From positions 124,001-188,000 of the forward strand of contig NZ_JAINWI010000004.1 in assembly GCF_021021435.1 (NCBI RefSeq): 64,000 bases of DNA, written 5' to 3'. Shown one piece after another: positions 45,173 to 53,900 of this stretch; position 1 is the stretch's first letter, and the number at the start of each line of letters is the position of its first letter. The notes under the pieces are model-generated. The model saw only the letters and a list, made by a program, of their open reading frames with translations, was not told where the DNA came from and did no database searches. Made by a program: the position numbers and the translations under genes. This DNA comes from Seohaeicola saemankumensis. Lineage in GTDB: Bacteria; Pseudomonadota; Alphaproteobacteria; Rhodobacterales; Rhodobacteraceae.

Positions 45173-47182
45173 TCAGGTTTCGCCGGTTGCCACACGTGGG
45201 CGGCCGCTGGTCTCGACAGTCAGAACCGCTTCGATGAAAAGATCGCGCGCCTCGATCTCGGCGCGGCGAATGTCGCGCGAGCAGGTCGTTCGTATATCTG
45301 CAGCACCTGCAGACCGCGCCTGTTCTTCAGCCTCACTCCGCAGGATGTCTTCAAGTCGCGCCATTGCCGCTTCGGAATCTCCGAAGTCTTCTGGACCTGA
45401 TTCAAGGTGCACACGGTACTTTCCCTCGGTTGGGGCTGTAACAGTGCCGCTTTTCCGAAAAGTCACCATACCCACGACAGCGCCGATCGCATTCGCAACA
45501 TCGGCATGTTCAGGCAGGATCATGCTGGTATTCAGCCGCGCCCCGACCGCGGGATAGTAGCTTGAGGCAGACGCACCCAACCCGATGACCTTCACGGCAA
45601 GACCAGCGTGAAGGGCAACCAGACCGCGATGCCCCGACAAGCCCCGCTGGGTTAGCACATGGTTTGCCAGGTCGGCAGGCGGCAGGCCAAAATTCTTATG
45701 CTCCTCGGTAAAAGCGGTTTCTAGCAAAGCCACAGTGGTTTGATGGGTCAGGCGTTTCACAATCATATGTGCCATTTCAACGGCGTCGCGGGCCAGTATC
45801 TCGCCAGCGCCTGTTCGCCGGCAACCAAACAGGCGCAAGGCCTTTTCCGCCGCCTTCCGATCCCACGACTCCAAACCACCCAATACATGGCTTGCATCAG
45901 ACGGTGTGACACCGGCGATCTGGACCAGACCCCGCGCCACCAGTCTTTGCAGTGCCTGCCCTTCAAGCCGCGTCTTCAGGATCGAGCCTATCGGATGAAC
46001 CGCCCGCCCGATCCGGTCCAGCAAGGCAAGATCGCGTTCACCCAATCCTCCGCTTTCAATATCCGGAATGGCACGGACGAACCGGCCGTCATGTTCGCTT
46101 GGAACAGCACTGCGCAACTGGGCGTCCAGCGCATCATGGACAGTATCGGGGTCATCCATGGCGATCAGACTGACAGGCAGCAGGCGACGCGGCCCCAAAG
46201 TCACACCGCCCTCCAACCCGTCCGAGACAAAATGCACCTCGCTGTCCCCCCCCAGACCGAAGGTCCGCATGGCAACCGCCTCTACCATGGTTCTGTAGGG
46301 TCCGACACGAGCACCATTCGGATCAATTGCGGGTCTACCTTGGCGCAAAACGGCGATATCAGTGGTTGTTCCACCAATGTCGGATACCATCGCCTCGTCG
46401 GCTCCAGTCAGCCAGCGCGCGCCAACAATGCTTGCCGCAGGGCCACTCAAAATCGTTTCGATCGGCCGTGCCTGGGCCTGCACGGCCGACATCAGCGCAC
46501 CATCGCCGCGAACAACCATCAAGGGTGCGTCGATCCCGATCTCGGCCAGCACATCCTCGGCCCTTCCGATCAGACGATAGGTCATACCGATCAGGCGCGC
46601 GTTCAACACTGCGGTCAGCGCCCTTTTGGGTCCGTTCAAGCGTGCCGACAAATGATGCGAGCAACTGACCGGACGACCCGTGATGCGCGAGATCAGCGCA
46701 GCGGCGCGGTTCTCATGGTCAGGATTGCGTGTGGCGAACTGTGCCGCGACCGCGAAACCGGATACACCGCTCACCTCATTCAACCAAGCCTGCAACGCGG
46801 GCAAATCCAGCGGGGCAACCTCGACTCCGGCGTGGCAATGCCCGCCTGACAGGACAAGAACCGGATCACCACGCAACGCATCGGCAAGTCCGTGCGTTTC
46901 AAGATCGCGCGCGTTGAAGCCGATATAGACCAGACCAACGCGCCCGCCCTGGCCTTCGACCAAGGCATTCGTCGCAAGCGTAGTCGACAGCGACGCCATT
47001 GCTATCTCGCTTGGCTGGACATCGGCCTGTGCCAGCACGGCGCGTACGGCTTCACCGATGCCAAGGGCAAGATCGCTGCGGGTTGTCAGCGCTTTGGCGG
47101 ATGCGATGACATGCGCTTCATCCTTGATCAGCACAGCATCGGTATAGGTTCCGCCTGTATCCACACCCAGCAGCAGCGCCAT
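45173..47182 (-). CDS. Hydantoinase/oxoprolinase A-type protein (HyuA family)
   Basis: 669 residues of the ASKHA-fold ATP-dependent hydantoinase A/oxoprolinase family. N-terminal LLGVDTGGTYTDAVLIKDE (phosphate-binding loop), TLATNALVEGQGGRVGLV, VSDIGGTTTDIAVLRQGRP near residue 265, and a C-terminal LNTSMILPEHADVANAIGAVVG. Strong SD AAAGGAGAG. No HyuB gene lies beside it, although most family members work as an A+B pair. May act on hydantoin-like or lactam substrates. Stands alone between kbl and queG. Confidence 0.83.
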   Translation of the reverse strand: MALLLGVDTGGTYTDAVLIKDEAHVIASAKALTTRSDLALGIGEAVRAVLAQADVQPSEIAMASLSTTLATNALVEGQGGRVGLVYIGFNARDLETHGLADALRGDPVLVLSGGHCHAGVEVAPLDLPALQAWLNEVSGVSGFAVAAQFATRNPDHENRAAALISRITGRPVSCSHHLSARLNGPKRALTAVLNARLIGMTYRLIGRAEDVLAEIGIDAPLMVVRGDGALMSAVQAQARPIETILSGPAASIVGARWLTGADEAMVSDIGGTTTDIAVLRQGRPAIDPNGARVGPYRTMVEAVAMRTFGLGGDSEVHFVSDGLEGGVTLGPRRLLPVSLIAMDDPDTVHDALDAQLRSAVPSEHDGRFVRAIPDIESGGLGERDLALLDRIGRAVHPIGSILKTRLEGQALQRLVARGLVQIAGVTPSDASHVLGGLESWDRKAAEKALRLFGCRRTGAGEILARDAVEMAHMIVKRLTHQTTVALLETAFTEEHKNFGLPPADLANHVLTQRGLSGHRGLVALHAGLAVKVIGLGASASSYYPAVGARLNTSMILPEHADVANAIGAVVGMVTFRKSGTVTAPTEGKYRVHLESGPEDFGDSEAAMARLEDILRSEAEEQARSAGAADIRTTCSRDIRRAEIEARDLFIEAVLTVETSGRPRVATGET

Positions 47183-47231
47183 GGGTCTCTCCTTTCATGT
47201 TTCCTTGATGCGGTGTAGCGCCCGGCTGCCT

Positions 47232-48281
47232 CTATACCATCCCGTTTGCGGCAGGTTTGAGTCGCATCACAGCCCAGCGCGCCGCGTCAGCGACTTCAGA
47301 TGCGGGATCTTCCGTCAATTTCTGCGCTGCATCAGTCAGCGACGGATTGCCCGAATTGCCAATGGCATAAAGCACGTTACGGATAAACCTGTCCCGCCCG
47401 ATGCGCTTGATCGGAGAGCCGGAAAAGAACAACCGGAAACCGGCGTCATCCAGCAACACTAACGCCGCCAATGACGGGGCCTCCAGTTCCGGCCGCGCGT
47501 GATAGCCGATTTCGCGGGCCGCGACTGCAAACTTGTTCCACGGACAAACAGCAAGGCAATCATCACAACCATAGATGCGATTGCCCATCAAGGGCCGCAA
47601 GACTTCGTCGACCGGGCCTTTATGCTCGATTGTCAGATAGGAAATGCAGCGCCTTGCGTCCAGTTGGTAGGGCTTGGGAAAAGCGTCCGTCGGACAGATA
47701 TCCAGACAGGCGCGGCAGGAGCCGCAGTGATCCACCTCGGCTTGATCGGCGGGTAGATTGAGGGTGGTGAAGACCGATCCGATAAAGAACCAGCTTCCCA
47801 AATTCCGGCTGACCAGATTTGTATGTTTGCCCTGCCAGCCCAGCCCGGCAGCTTGCCCCAAGGGCTTTTCAGGAACGGGGGCCGTGTCCACAAACACTTT
47901 AACCTCACCGCCTGATTGCCCGATCAGCCAGCGCGCCAATCGTTTCAGGCGCTTCTTGACCAGATCGTGATAGTCCCGGTTCTTGGCATAAACAGACACT
48001 GTTCCGGCGTTATTTTGTAAAAGCGTTTCCATCGGATCAACGTCTGGCGTGTAGCTTTCGCCCAACACGATCACGGATCGCGCTTCCGGCCACAGTGCTG
48101 CAGGATTACCCCGCCAATGGCTGCGGTCGGCCAACCATTCCATCTGCCCGTGGTAACCGGCTTCAAGGAAGGCCGTCAGACGCGGCGGCACTTCCGGTAC
48201 ATCCCAAGGCCGGCAGATATGGCAGGCGTCAAACCCTTCAAGGCGGGCCCGCGCGATCAAGCGGGCCTTCACATCCTCCAT
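47232..48281 (-). CDS. queG: Epoxyqueuosine reductase
   Basis: 349 residues, cobalamin and [4Fe-4S] enzyme reducing epoxyqueuosine in tRNA to queuosine. Two cluster motifs: [12 protein letters not shown] near residue 190 and [11 protein letters not shown] near residue 245; the central [24 protein letters not shown] and [10 protein letters not shown] are family hallmarks. C-terminal HEAT-like tail ([27 protein letters not shown]). ATG at 48281 ([16 protein letters not shown]); the frame reaching 48350 crosses a repeat element and is rejected. Confidence 0.95.
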   Translation of the reverse strand: MEDVKARLIARARLEGFDACHICRPWDVPEVPPRLTAFLEAGYHGQMEWLADRSHWRGNPAALWPEARSVIVLGESYTPDVDPMETLLQNNAGTVSVYAKNRDYHDLVKKRLKRLARWLIGQSGGEVKVFVDTAPVPEKPLGQAAGLGWQGKHTNLVSRNLGSWFFIGSVFTTLNLPADQAEVDHCGSCRACLDICPTDAFPKPYQLDARRCISYLTIEHKGPVDEVLRPLMGNRIYGCDDCLAVCPWNKFAVAAREIGYHARPELEAPSLAALVLLDDAGFRLFFSGSPIKRIGRDRFIRNVLYAIGNSGNPSLTDAAQKLTEDPASEVADAARWAVMRLKPAANGMV

Positions 48282-48292
48282 CGGGCAGTCGC

Positions 48293-48358
48293 TTCTTTTT
48301 GCACGAAATATCCTCGAGGGTAGGCCGCAGGCCAGGAGGCGGAAAGCCACCTTTCTAC
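48293..48358 (+). repeat. Dispersed intergenic element, copy C
   Basis: Core TTCTTTTTGC-ACG-AAATATCC at 48293-48313, then small hairpins GGCC-GCA-GGCC and GGC-GGAAA-GCC. It lies between queG and the GST gene. Same orientation and architecture as copy A. Confidence 0.7.
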
Positions 48359-48368
48359 ACTGGATATC

Positions 48369-49034
48369 TCAGAAATCGAGATCGGCATAATGTGCTGGAG
48401 GCGGGAAGCCCGGAACCTGATCCGCAAGGATCGAGCGGAAAGCAGGCCGTGACTTGATGGTTGCGTACCAGTCCTTGACGGATTGCGAGCGGTTCCAATC
48501 GACGTCGCTGATGTAATCCAGTGCCGACAGATGAGCGGCGGCGGCGAAGTCAGCCAGCGACAGGGAGCCGCCAGCCAGCCAGCGTCTATGGTCCAGCAGC
48601 CATGCCATGTAATCAAGGTGGAACTTGATCGCCTTGGCACCGTCTTTGACGTTACGGCTGTCAGGGAATCCGCGCGACATGATTTTCTTGTTCACACGCT
48701 CGTAAAGAAGTTTGGAGGTCACTTCGTTATGAAATTTGTCGTCGAACCATGCCACCAGACGGCGCACTTCGTAGCGCTCGTCACGTCCGCGGGGCATCAA
48801 GGCCGGTTCGGGATAAGCCTCTTCGAGATATTCGCATATCGCAGCACTTTCCGACAGGGTTTTGCCGTCGATCTTGAGAACCGGCACTTTCGCTGCCGGA
48901 TTGCGGCGCAGGAAGTCCGGCGAGGGTTCCCAGTAACGCTCTTCGACCAGTTCGCATTCGATACGCTTTTCCGCAAGGCTTAGCCGGACTTTCCGGCAGA
49001 ACGGAGAGAGAGGAACATGGAAAAGCCGCGCCAT
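48369..49034 (-). CDS. Glutathione S-transferase family protein
   Basis: 221 residues: N-terminal thioredoxin-like domain with LFHVPLSPFCRKVRLSLAEK (Ser/Cys near residue 12-14) and the cis-Pro region AAKVPVLKIDGKTLSESAAICEYLEE, then an all-helical C-terminal domain with GGSLSLADFAAAAHLSALDYI. The SPFC motif suggests a beta- or omega-like class with a cysteine-based chemistry. Substrate unknown. No cotranscribed partner is obvious; mtgA lies upstream on the same strand. Confidence 0.88.
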   Translation of the reverse strand: MARLFHVPLSPFCRKVRLSLAEKRIECELVEERYWEPSPDFLRRNPAAKVPVLKIDGKTLSESAAICEYLEEAYPEPALMPRGRDERYEVRRLVAWFDDKFHNEVTSKLLYERVNKKIMSRGFPDSRNVKDGAKAIKFHLDYMAWLLDHRRWLAGGSLSLADFAAAAHLSALDYISDVDWNRSQSVKDWYATIKSRPAFRSILADQVPGFPPPAHYADLDF

Positions 49035-49096
49035 GAGAAGTTGTTGCCTTCAATTCTAGGGTTGCCCCCCCTGCATGCCTTGCCGCGAAGGGATTT

Positions 49097-49825
49097 TCAA
49101 TCCTCGAAACAGGAAGCACGCCCATCGTTGGCAATCAGTTGCGCCCCGTCCTGAATGACTGCGATGCGCCTGCGTTGGGCCGCGGTCGGCACAGCAGCCG
49201 ATCGTGCCTTGGGCGCAGGCAGTACCATGGCAAGGCGTGCGGCCTGATCAGCCGTCAGACTTTCCGGTCCAGTATTGAAGTATTGGTACGATGCCGCGTG
49301 GACACCGAAAACGCCTTCGTCGAATTCCGCAATATTCAGATAGACTTCCAGAATGCGGCGCTTGGGCCATGTCAGTTCGACAACCGGCGTCAACAACGCC
49401 TCCAGCATTTTCCGGCTCCATGATCGGCCATGCCAGAGAAACGCATTTTTGACAACTTGCTGGCTGATCGTGGATGCGCCCCTCGTTGCCCCGGAATCGA
49501 TCGCGGTCTTTATCGCGTCAAGATCGAAACCCATATGGAGACAGAAGTTCGCGTCTTCCGCAGCAACGACTGATCGCAACATGACCGGCGCGATATCGTC
49601 GGCATCGACCCATTCACGCTCTATCTCGCCGAGATATCGTTTCTCGGACTGCATATAGAGCGTAGTGAGAGGATTGATCACGCGGTAGGAGACGACCCAA
49701 AGCAAAATCAGGGCAAACGCAACCAGAATGCCACGTAAGAGACCCCGACGCAGCGCGCGCAGAGGAGCAACCCGCCAGAGGGAGGGGGACTTTTTCGTGC
49801 GGGATGTTGTTTTCTTGCGTGCCAC
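49097..49825 (-). CDS. mtgA: Monofunctional peptidoglycan glycosyltransferase
   Basis: About 242 residues, GT51 family. A single N-terminal membrane anchor (RGILVAFALILLWVVSYRVI), then VMLRSVVAAEDANFCLHMGFD with the catalytic glutamate, GASTISQQVVKNAFLWHGRSW and RRILEVYLNIAEFDEGVFGV. Polymerises lipid II into glycan strands at the inner membrane. The start is GTG at 49825 (VARKKTTSRTKK) or TTG at 49843; neither is strongly supported. Confidence 0.92.
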   Translation of the reverse strand: MARKKTTSRTKKSPSLWRVAPLRALRRGLLRGILVAFALILLWVVSYRVINPLTTLYMQSEKRYLGEIEREWVDADDIAPVMLRSVVAAEDANFCLHMGFDLDAIKTAIDSGATRGASTISQQVVKNAFLWHGRSWSRKMLEALLTPVVELTWPKRRILEVYLNIAEFDEGVFGVHAASYQYFNTGPESLTADQAARLAMVLPAPKARSAAVPTAAQRRRIAVIQDGAQLIANDGRASCFED

Positions 49826-49867
49826 AGCGTCAGCTATAGGCAAGGCAGAGCCGTTGTAAAAGCCCGC

Positions 49868-50776
49868 TCATGCAACCAGCAGCATCGCTTCGTATGACTT
49901 GGCAATACTGCGGACAGATTTCCAATGATCCTGACGGGTCTGTGTAGCCAGTTCAGGGAAGAGATTGAGTATCTCCGTCCTTGTGTCGTTGGCACCGGAA
50001 ATCAGGTAATCACCGGGATGAAGGCTTTCAGTTGCAGCGCCTTCGGCAAAAATTACCTCATGGCGATCCATCAGAACATGGACATAGGTTACTTTTTCGC
50101 AGGGGGCAGCGCAGATGGTATCGCCGTTGACAAGATGCTTGGCTGGCACAAGCACCTCTGGTTCGGCAAAATACATCTCTGCCCGCCAACCGGTTACCAG
50201 AATCCTGTGATTGGGTGACACAAGCAGGGCGCGCGTATTTCCATGCACTTCCGGCATAAAGCGGATCGGCGCGAGACGCCCGCGCCCGTCTACCGTCACC
50301 CGCCCGACCCAACGCACCGGACGCATGCCGCTGTCGCGCGTTAAAAGCAGATCACCTTCTGTCAGGGTTTCAACAGGTTTCGGGCCTTTCGAGGTAAAGA
50401 TCATCGTTCCCGCAACAAAGCAGGGTACGGGCGGCAATTCGTATTGTGTTGACGTGTTCACAAAAGTCGATGAGCGGAAGTTGGAAGAAACCAGCACAGA
50501 ACCGTCTGTTGGCATGAACACCGCAGACGCGCCTGCACGGTAGAAAGTGACACCTCTGATGGTCACATTCTGGTTGTTGATACGCACGGTAATCGTATCT
50601 CCCATCCAGACGCTGGTGACGGCGAAACCACCGATAGTATCGCCTTGTCCTGTTCCAATGGATCCGTTGTCATTCTGGTCTGTCGCGGCCAGGTTCACAG
50701 GGTTCAATATTGTTCCGCGCCCCGGAGGATTGCCGGGGTCCATCACAAAGAAAGCGAAACTGTAGTTCAGGGGCAT
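49868..50776 (-). CDS. Hint-domain protein with unknown N-terminal domain
   Basis: 302 residues from the ATG at 50776 (MPLNYSFAFFVMDPGNPPGRG). Residues 1-115 form a beta-rich domain of unrecognised family (NPVNLAATDQNDNGSIGTGQ, VTIRGVTFYRAGAS). At residue 119 begins a Hint (hedgehog/intein) domain: CFVAGTMIFTSKGPKPVETL with the nucleophile-position Cys119, LLTRDSGMRPVRWVGRVTV, then LVSPNHRILVTGWRAEMYF with the block-B-like His, and LVPAKHLVNGDTI. About 80 residues follow. It lacks a Sec signal. The family is common in Rhodobacteraceae; its function is not established. Confidence 0.8.
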   Translation of the reverse strand: MPLNYSFAFFVMDPGNPPGRGTILNPVNLAATDQNDNGSIGTGQGDTIGGFAVTSVWMGDTITVRINNQNVTIRGVTFYRAGASAVFMPTDGSVLVSSNFRSSTFVNTSTQYELPPVPCFVAGTMIFTSKGPKPVETLTEGDLLLTRDSGMRPVRWVGRVTVDGRGRLAPIRFMPEVHGNTRALLVSPNHRILVTGWRAEMYFAEPEVLVPAKHLVNGDTICAAPCEKVTYVHVLMDRHEVIFAEGAATESLHPGDYLISGANDTRTEILNLFPELATQTRQDHWKSVRSIAKSYEAMLLVA

Positions 50777-50850
50777 TCGGCCACTCCACGTGTCTGGTAT
50801 AATCACCTTTAACGAGAGTATTTGTTTCAATTACATCGCAATTATGGCCA

Positions 50851-50886
50851 AAAAAGAAAAAGCCCAGCGTATTAACGCCGGACTTT
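50851..50886 (-). terminator. Intrinsic terminator of gltB
   Basis: Minus strand AAAGTCCGGCG (50886-50876) and CGCTGGGCTTT (50869-50859) pair with two wobbles around a 6-base loop and are followed by a T run. It lies 34 bases after the gltB stop. Confidence 0.85.
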
Positions 50887-50919
50887 CAATTACTTAAATT
50901 TTCTCGCCCTAAAGACGAC

Positions 50920-53900
50920 TTATTCCGCAGGCACTGACTTTTCGCTGACGGTCAGAGGGTGTGGAATATGAACCAACATCTCTTTCGGGCAGACTTGGAT
51001 GAAGTGCCCAAGCTCGGCTTCCCAATGCTGCAGGATGTCGGCAGCACGGCGGCTGCCGGTCTCGCTCAGGTGTCTCTCGACCAGAGATTTCAACTGGTCA
51101 ACCCAGTAGGGCACCGTCACAGGACAGGTCACCAGGGTTTCAAGGTTCATCATCTTAGCGGCGAGGCCATCGGGATCATACAGATAAGCCATGCCGCCGG
51201 TCATACCTGCCCCGAAGTTGGCGCCAATCCCGCCAAGGATCACCGCGACACCGCCGGTCATGTATTCACAACCATTGCTACCACAGCCTTCGATCACGAC
51301 TTTCGCACCAGAGTTACGGACCGCGAAACGTTCGCCAGCGCGCCCAGCCGCGAACAGAAAACCATCTGTCGCGCCATAAAGCACGGTGTTGCCGATGATC
51401 GTGTTCTCGGACGCGATCAGAGGGCTGGCCATTGGCGGACGCACAACAATCGTGCCACCCGAAAGGCCTTTGCCGACATAGTCATTCGCGTCGCCCGACA
51501 CTTCCAGCTTCAAACCGGGCGCTGCAAAAGCACCAAGACTCTGCCCCGCCGATCCCGTCAGTTTGACGGTCAGGTGATTTGGCTGCAGCGCGTTACGCAT
51601 TCCGAACCGCTTGACGATATGGCTCGAAACGCGCGTTCCCACAGTACGGTCCGTATTCTGCACCGCGTAGGAGAGTTGCATCTTCTCGCCTTCCTCAAGG
51701 AAACGCGCAGCATCACGCACGATCTCAGCATCCAGCGTGTCAGGCACGACGTTACGTGGCTTGGCGCGGTCATAGACGATATCACCCGCACCATCGACGG
51801 TGATCAGCAACGGGTTCAGGTCCAGATCGTCCAGATGCGCGGAACCACGGCTGACCTGCGACAGCAGATCGGCGCGACCGATCACGTCATCCATGCTGCG
51901 CGCACCGATACTGGCCAGAATCTCGCGCACTTCCTGCGCGTAGAAGGTGATCAGGTTGACCACTTTATCAGCATTGCCGGTAAACTTGGCGCGCAGCGCT
52001 TCGTCCTGTGTGCAAACACCCACGGGACAGGTATTGCTCTGGCACTGGCGCACCATGATGCAGCCCATAGCAATCAGGGCAGCAGTACCAATGCCGTATT
52101 CCTCGGCCCCCATCATCGCCGCCATGACAATATCGCGTCCCGTCCGCAAACCACCATCGGTCCGCAGCGTGATCCGGTCGCGCAGGTTGTTCATCGACAG
52201 AACTTGATGCGCCTCTGTCAGACCCATTTCCCACGGCAGGCCGGCGTATTTGATCGACGTGGCGGGCGATGCACCTGTGCCGCCGTTGTGACCCGAAATC
52301 AGGATGATATCGGCCTTGGCCTTAGCCACACCTGCAGCAATTGTACCTACGCCCGACTGTGCCACCAGCTTTACGGTGACCTTTGCGCGTGGGTTGATCT
52401 GCTTGAGGTCATAGATCAACTGCGCCAGATCCTCGATCGAATAGATGTCGTGATGCGGCGGTGGGCTGATCAGGGTCACGCCCTTGGTCGAGTGCCGCAG
52501 ACGCGCGATCAGGTCGGTGACCTTCATGCCGGGCAACTGCCCACCCTCACCGGGCTTGGCACCTTGGGCAACCTTGATCTCAAGTTCCTCGCACTGGTTC
52601 AGGTATTCGGCGGTCACACCGAAACGACCCGATGCCACCTGCTTGATCTTGGCGCTGGGGTTGTCGCCATTGGGCTCGGGTAGGAAATGTGCCGGATCTT
52701 CGCCACCTTCGCCGCTGTCGGATTTGGCCCCGATGCGGTTCATCGCAACGTTCAGGGTTTTATGCGCCTCAGGCGACAACGCGCCAAGCGACATGCCTGG
52801 CGTGACAAAACGCTTGCGGATGGACGTGATGCTTTCCACCTCTTCAATCGGGATCGCAGACCCCAACGGCTTGATCGCCAGCAGATCGCGCAGATGGATC
52901 GGCGGCATCGCCTGCATCTTGGCGGAATACTGCTTCCATATCTCAAAGCTGGCCTTGTTGCAGGCCGTTTGCAGCAGATGCATCGAGGTCGCTTCCCAAG
53001 CGTGCGTCTCGCCGGATTTGCGCGCTTTGTAGAAGCCGCCGATCGGCAGAACGTCCTGTCCACCGCGCCAGCCTTTAACATGCACTTCTTCGGCTTTGCG
53101 CTGGATACCGGTTACCCCGATGCCGCTGATCCGGCTGGTCATTCCGGGGAAATACTCGGCGCACATGGCGCGCGACAGGCCGACTGCCTCAAAGTTAAGA
53201 CCGCCGCGATATGAGGACAGAACCGAGATTCCCATCTTGGCCATGATCTTGAGAAGACCCTGATCAATCGCCTCGCGGTAACGGCGCATTGCCTGCGTCA
53301 GCGTGCCATCAACCAATCCGCGCGCGATACGGTCGGCGATGCTGTCTTCGGCCAGATAGGGGTTCACGACAGTCGCACCGCAACCGATCAGGACCGCAAA
53401 ATAATGGGGGTCTATACATTCAGCAGAACGAACATTCAGAGAGCAGAAGGTTCTGAGACCCTTGCGTGTCAGGTGCGAATGCACCGCACTGGTCGCAAGG
53501 ATCATCGGCATCGCAACGCGGTCGGCTCCCTGCTTGTGATCGGTCAAGACCAGATGCCCCGCACCCGAGCGCACGGCATCTTCGGCCTCGGCGCGAATAC
53601 GCTCCAAGCCCTTGCGCAGAGCGTCATGGTCATCGCCGGCAGAGAAGGTGCAGTCGATCTCGACAAGCGGCGCATTGAAGTTGCGCGTCACCTCATCCCA
53701 TTGGGCATTGCCGACAAAGGGGCTGTCCAGCACGAGAATCTCGGTCTGTGCTGAGCTTTCGTCGAGCACGTTCTTGAGGTTGCCGAAACGAGTCTTCAGG
53801 CTCATCACACGGAATTCGCGCAAAGAGTCGATGGGCGGGTTTGTTACCTGGCTGAAGTTCTGGCGAAAGAAATGCGACAGTGGGCGGTATTTCGACGACA

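Noticed and set aside
48282-48350. Upstream extension of queG
   Set aside because: It would be encoded by the dispersed repeat element; QueG proteins begin near MEDVKARL.
50959-52683. 574-codon plus-strand frame antisense to gltB
   Set aside because: Antisense to the well-conserved glutamate synthase barrel; the His/Arg/Gln-rich product has no fold-like pattern.
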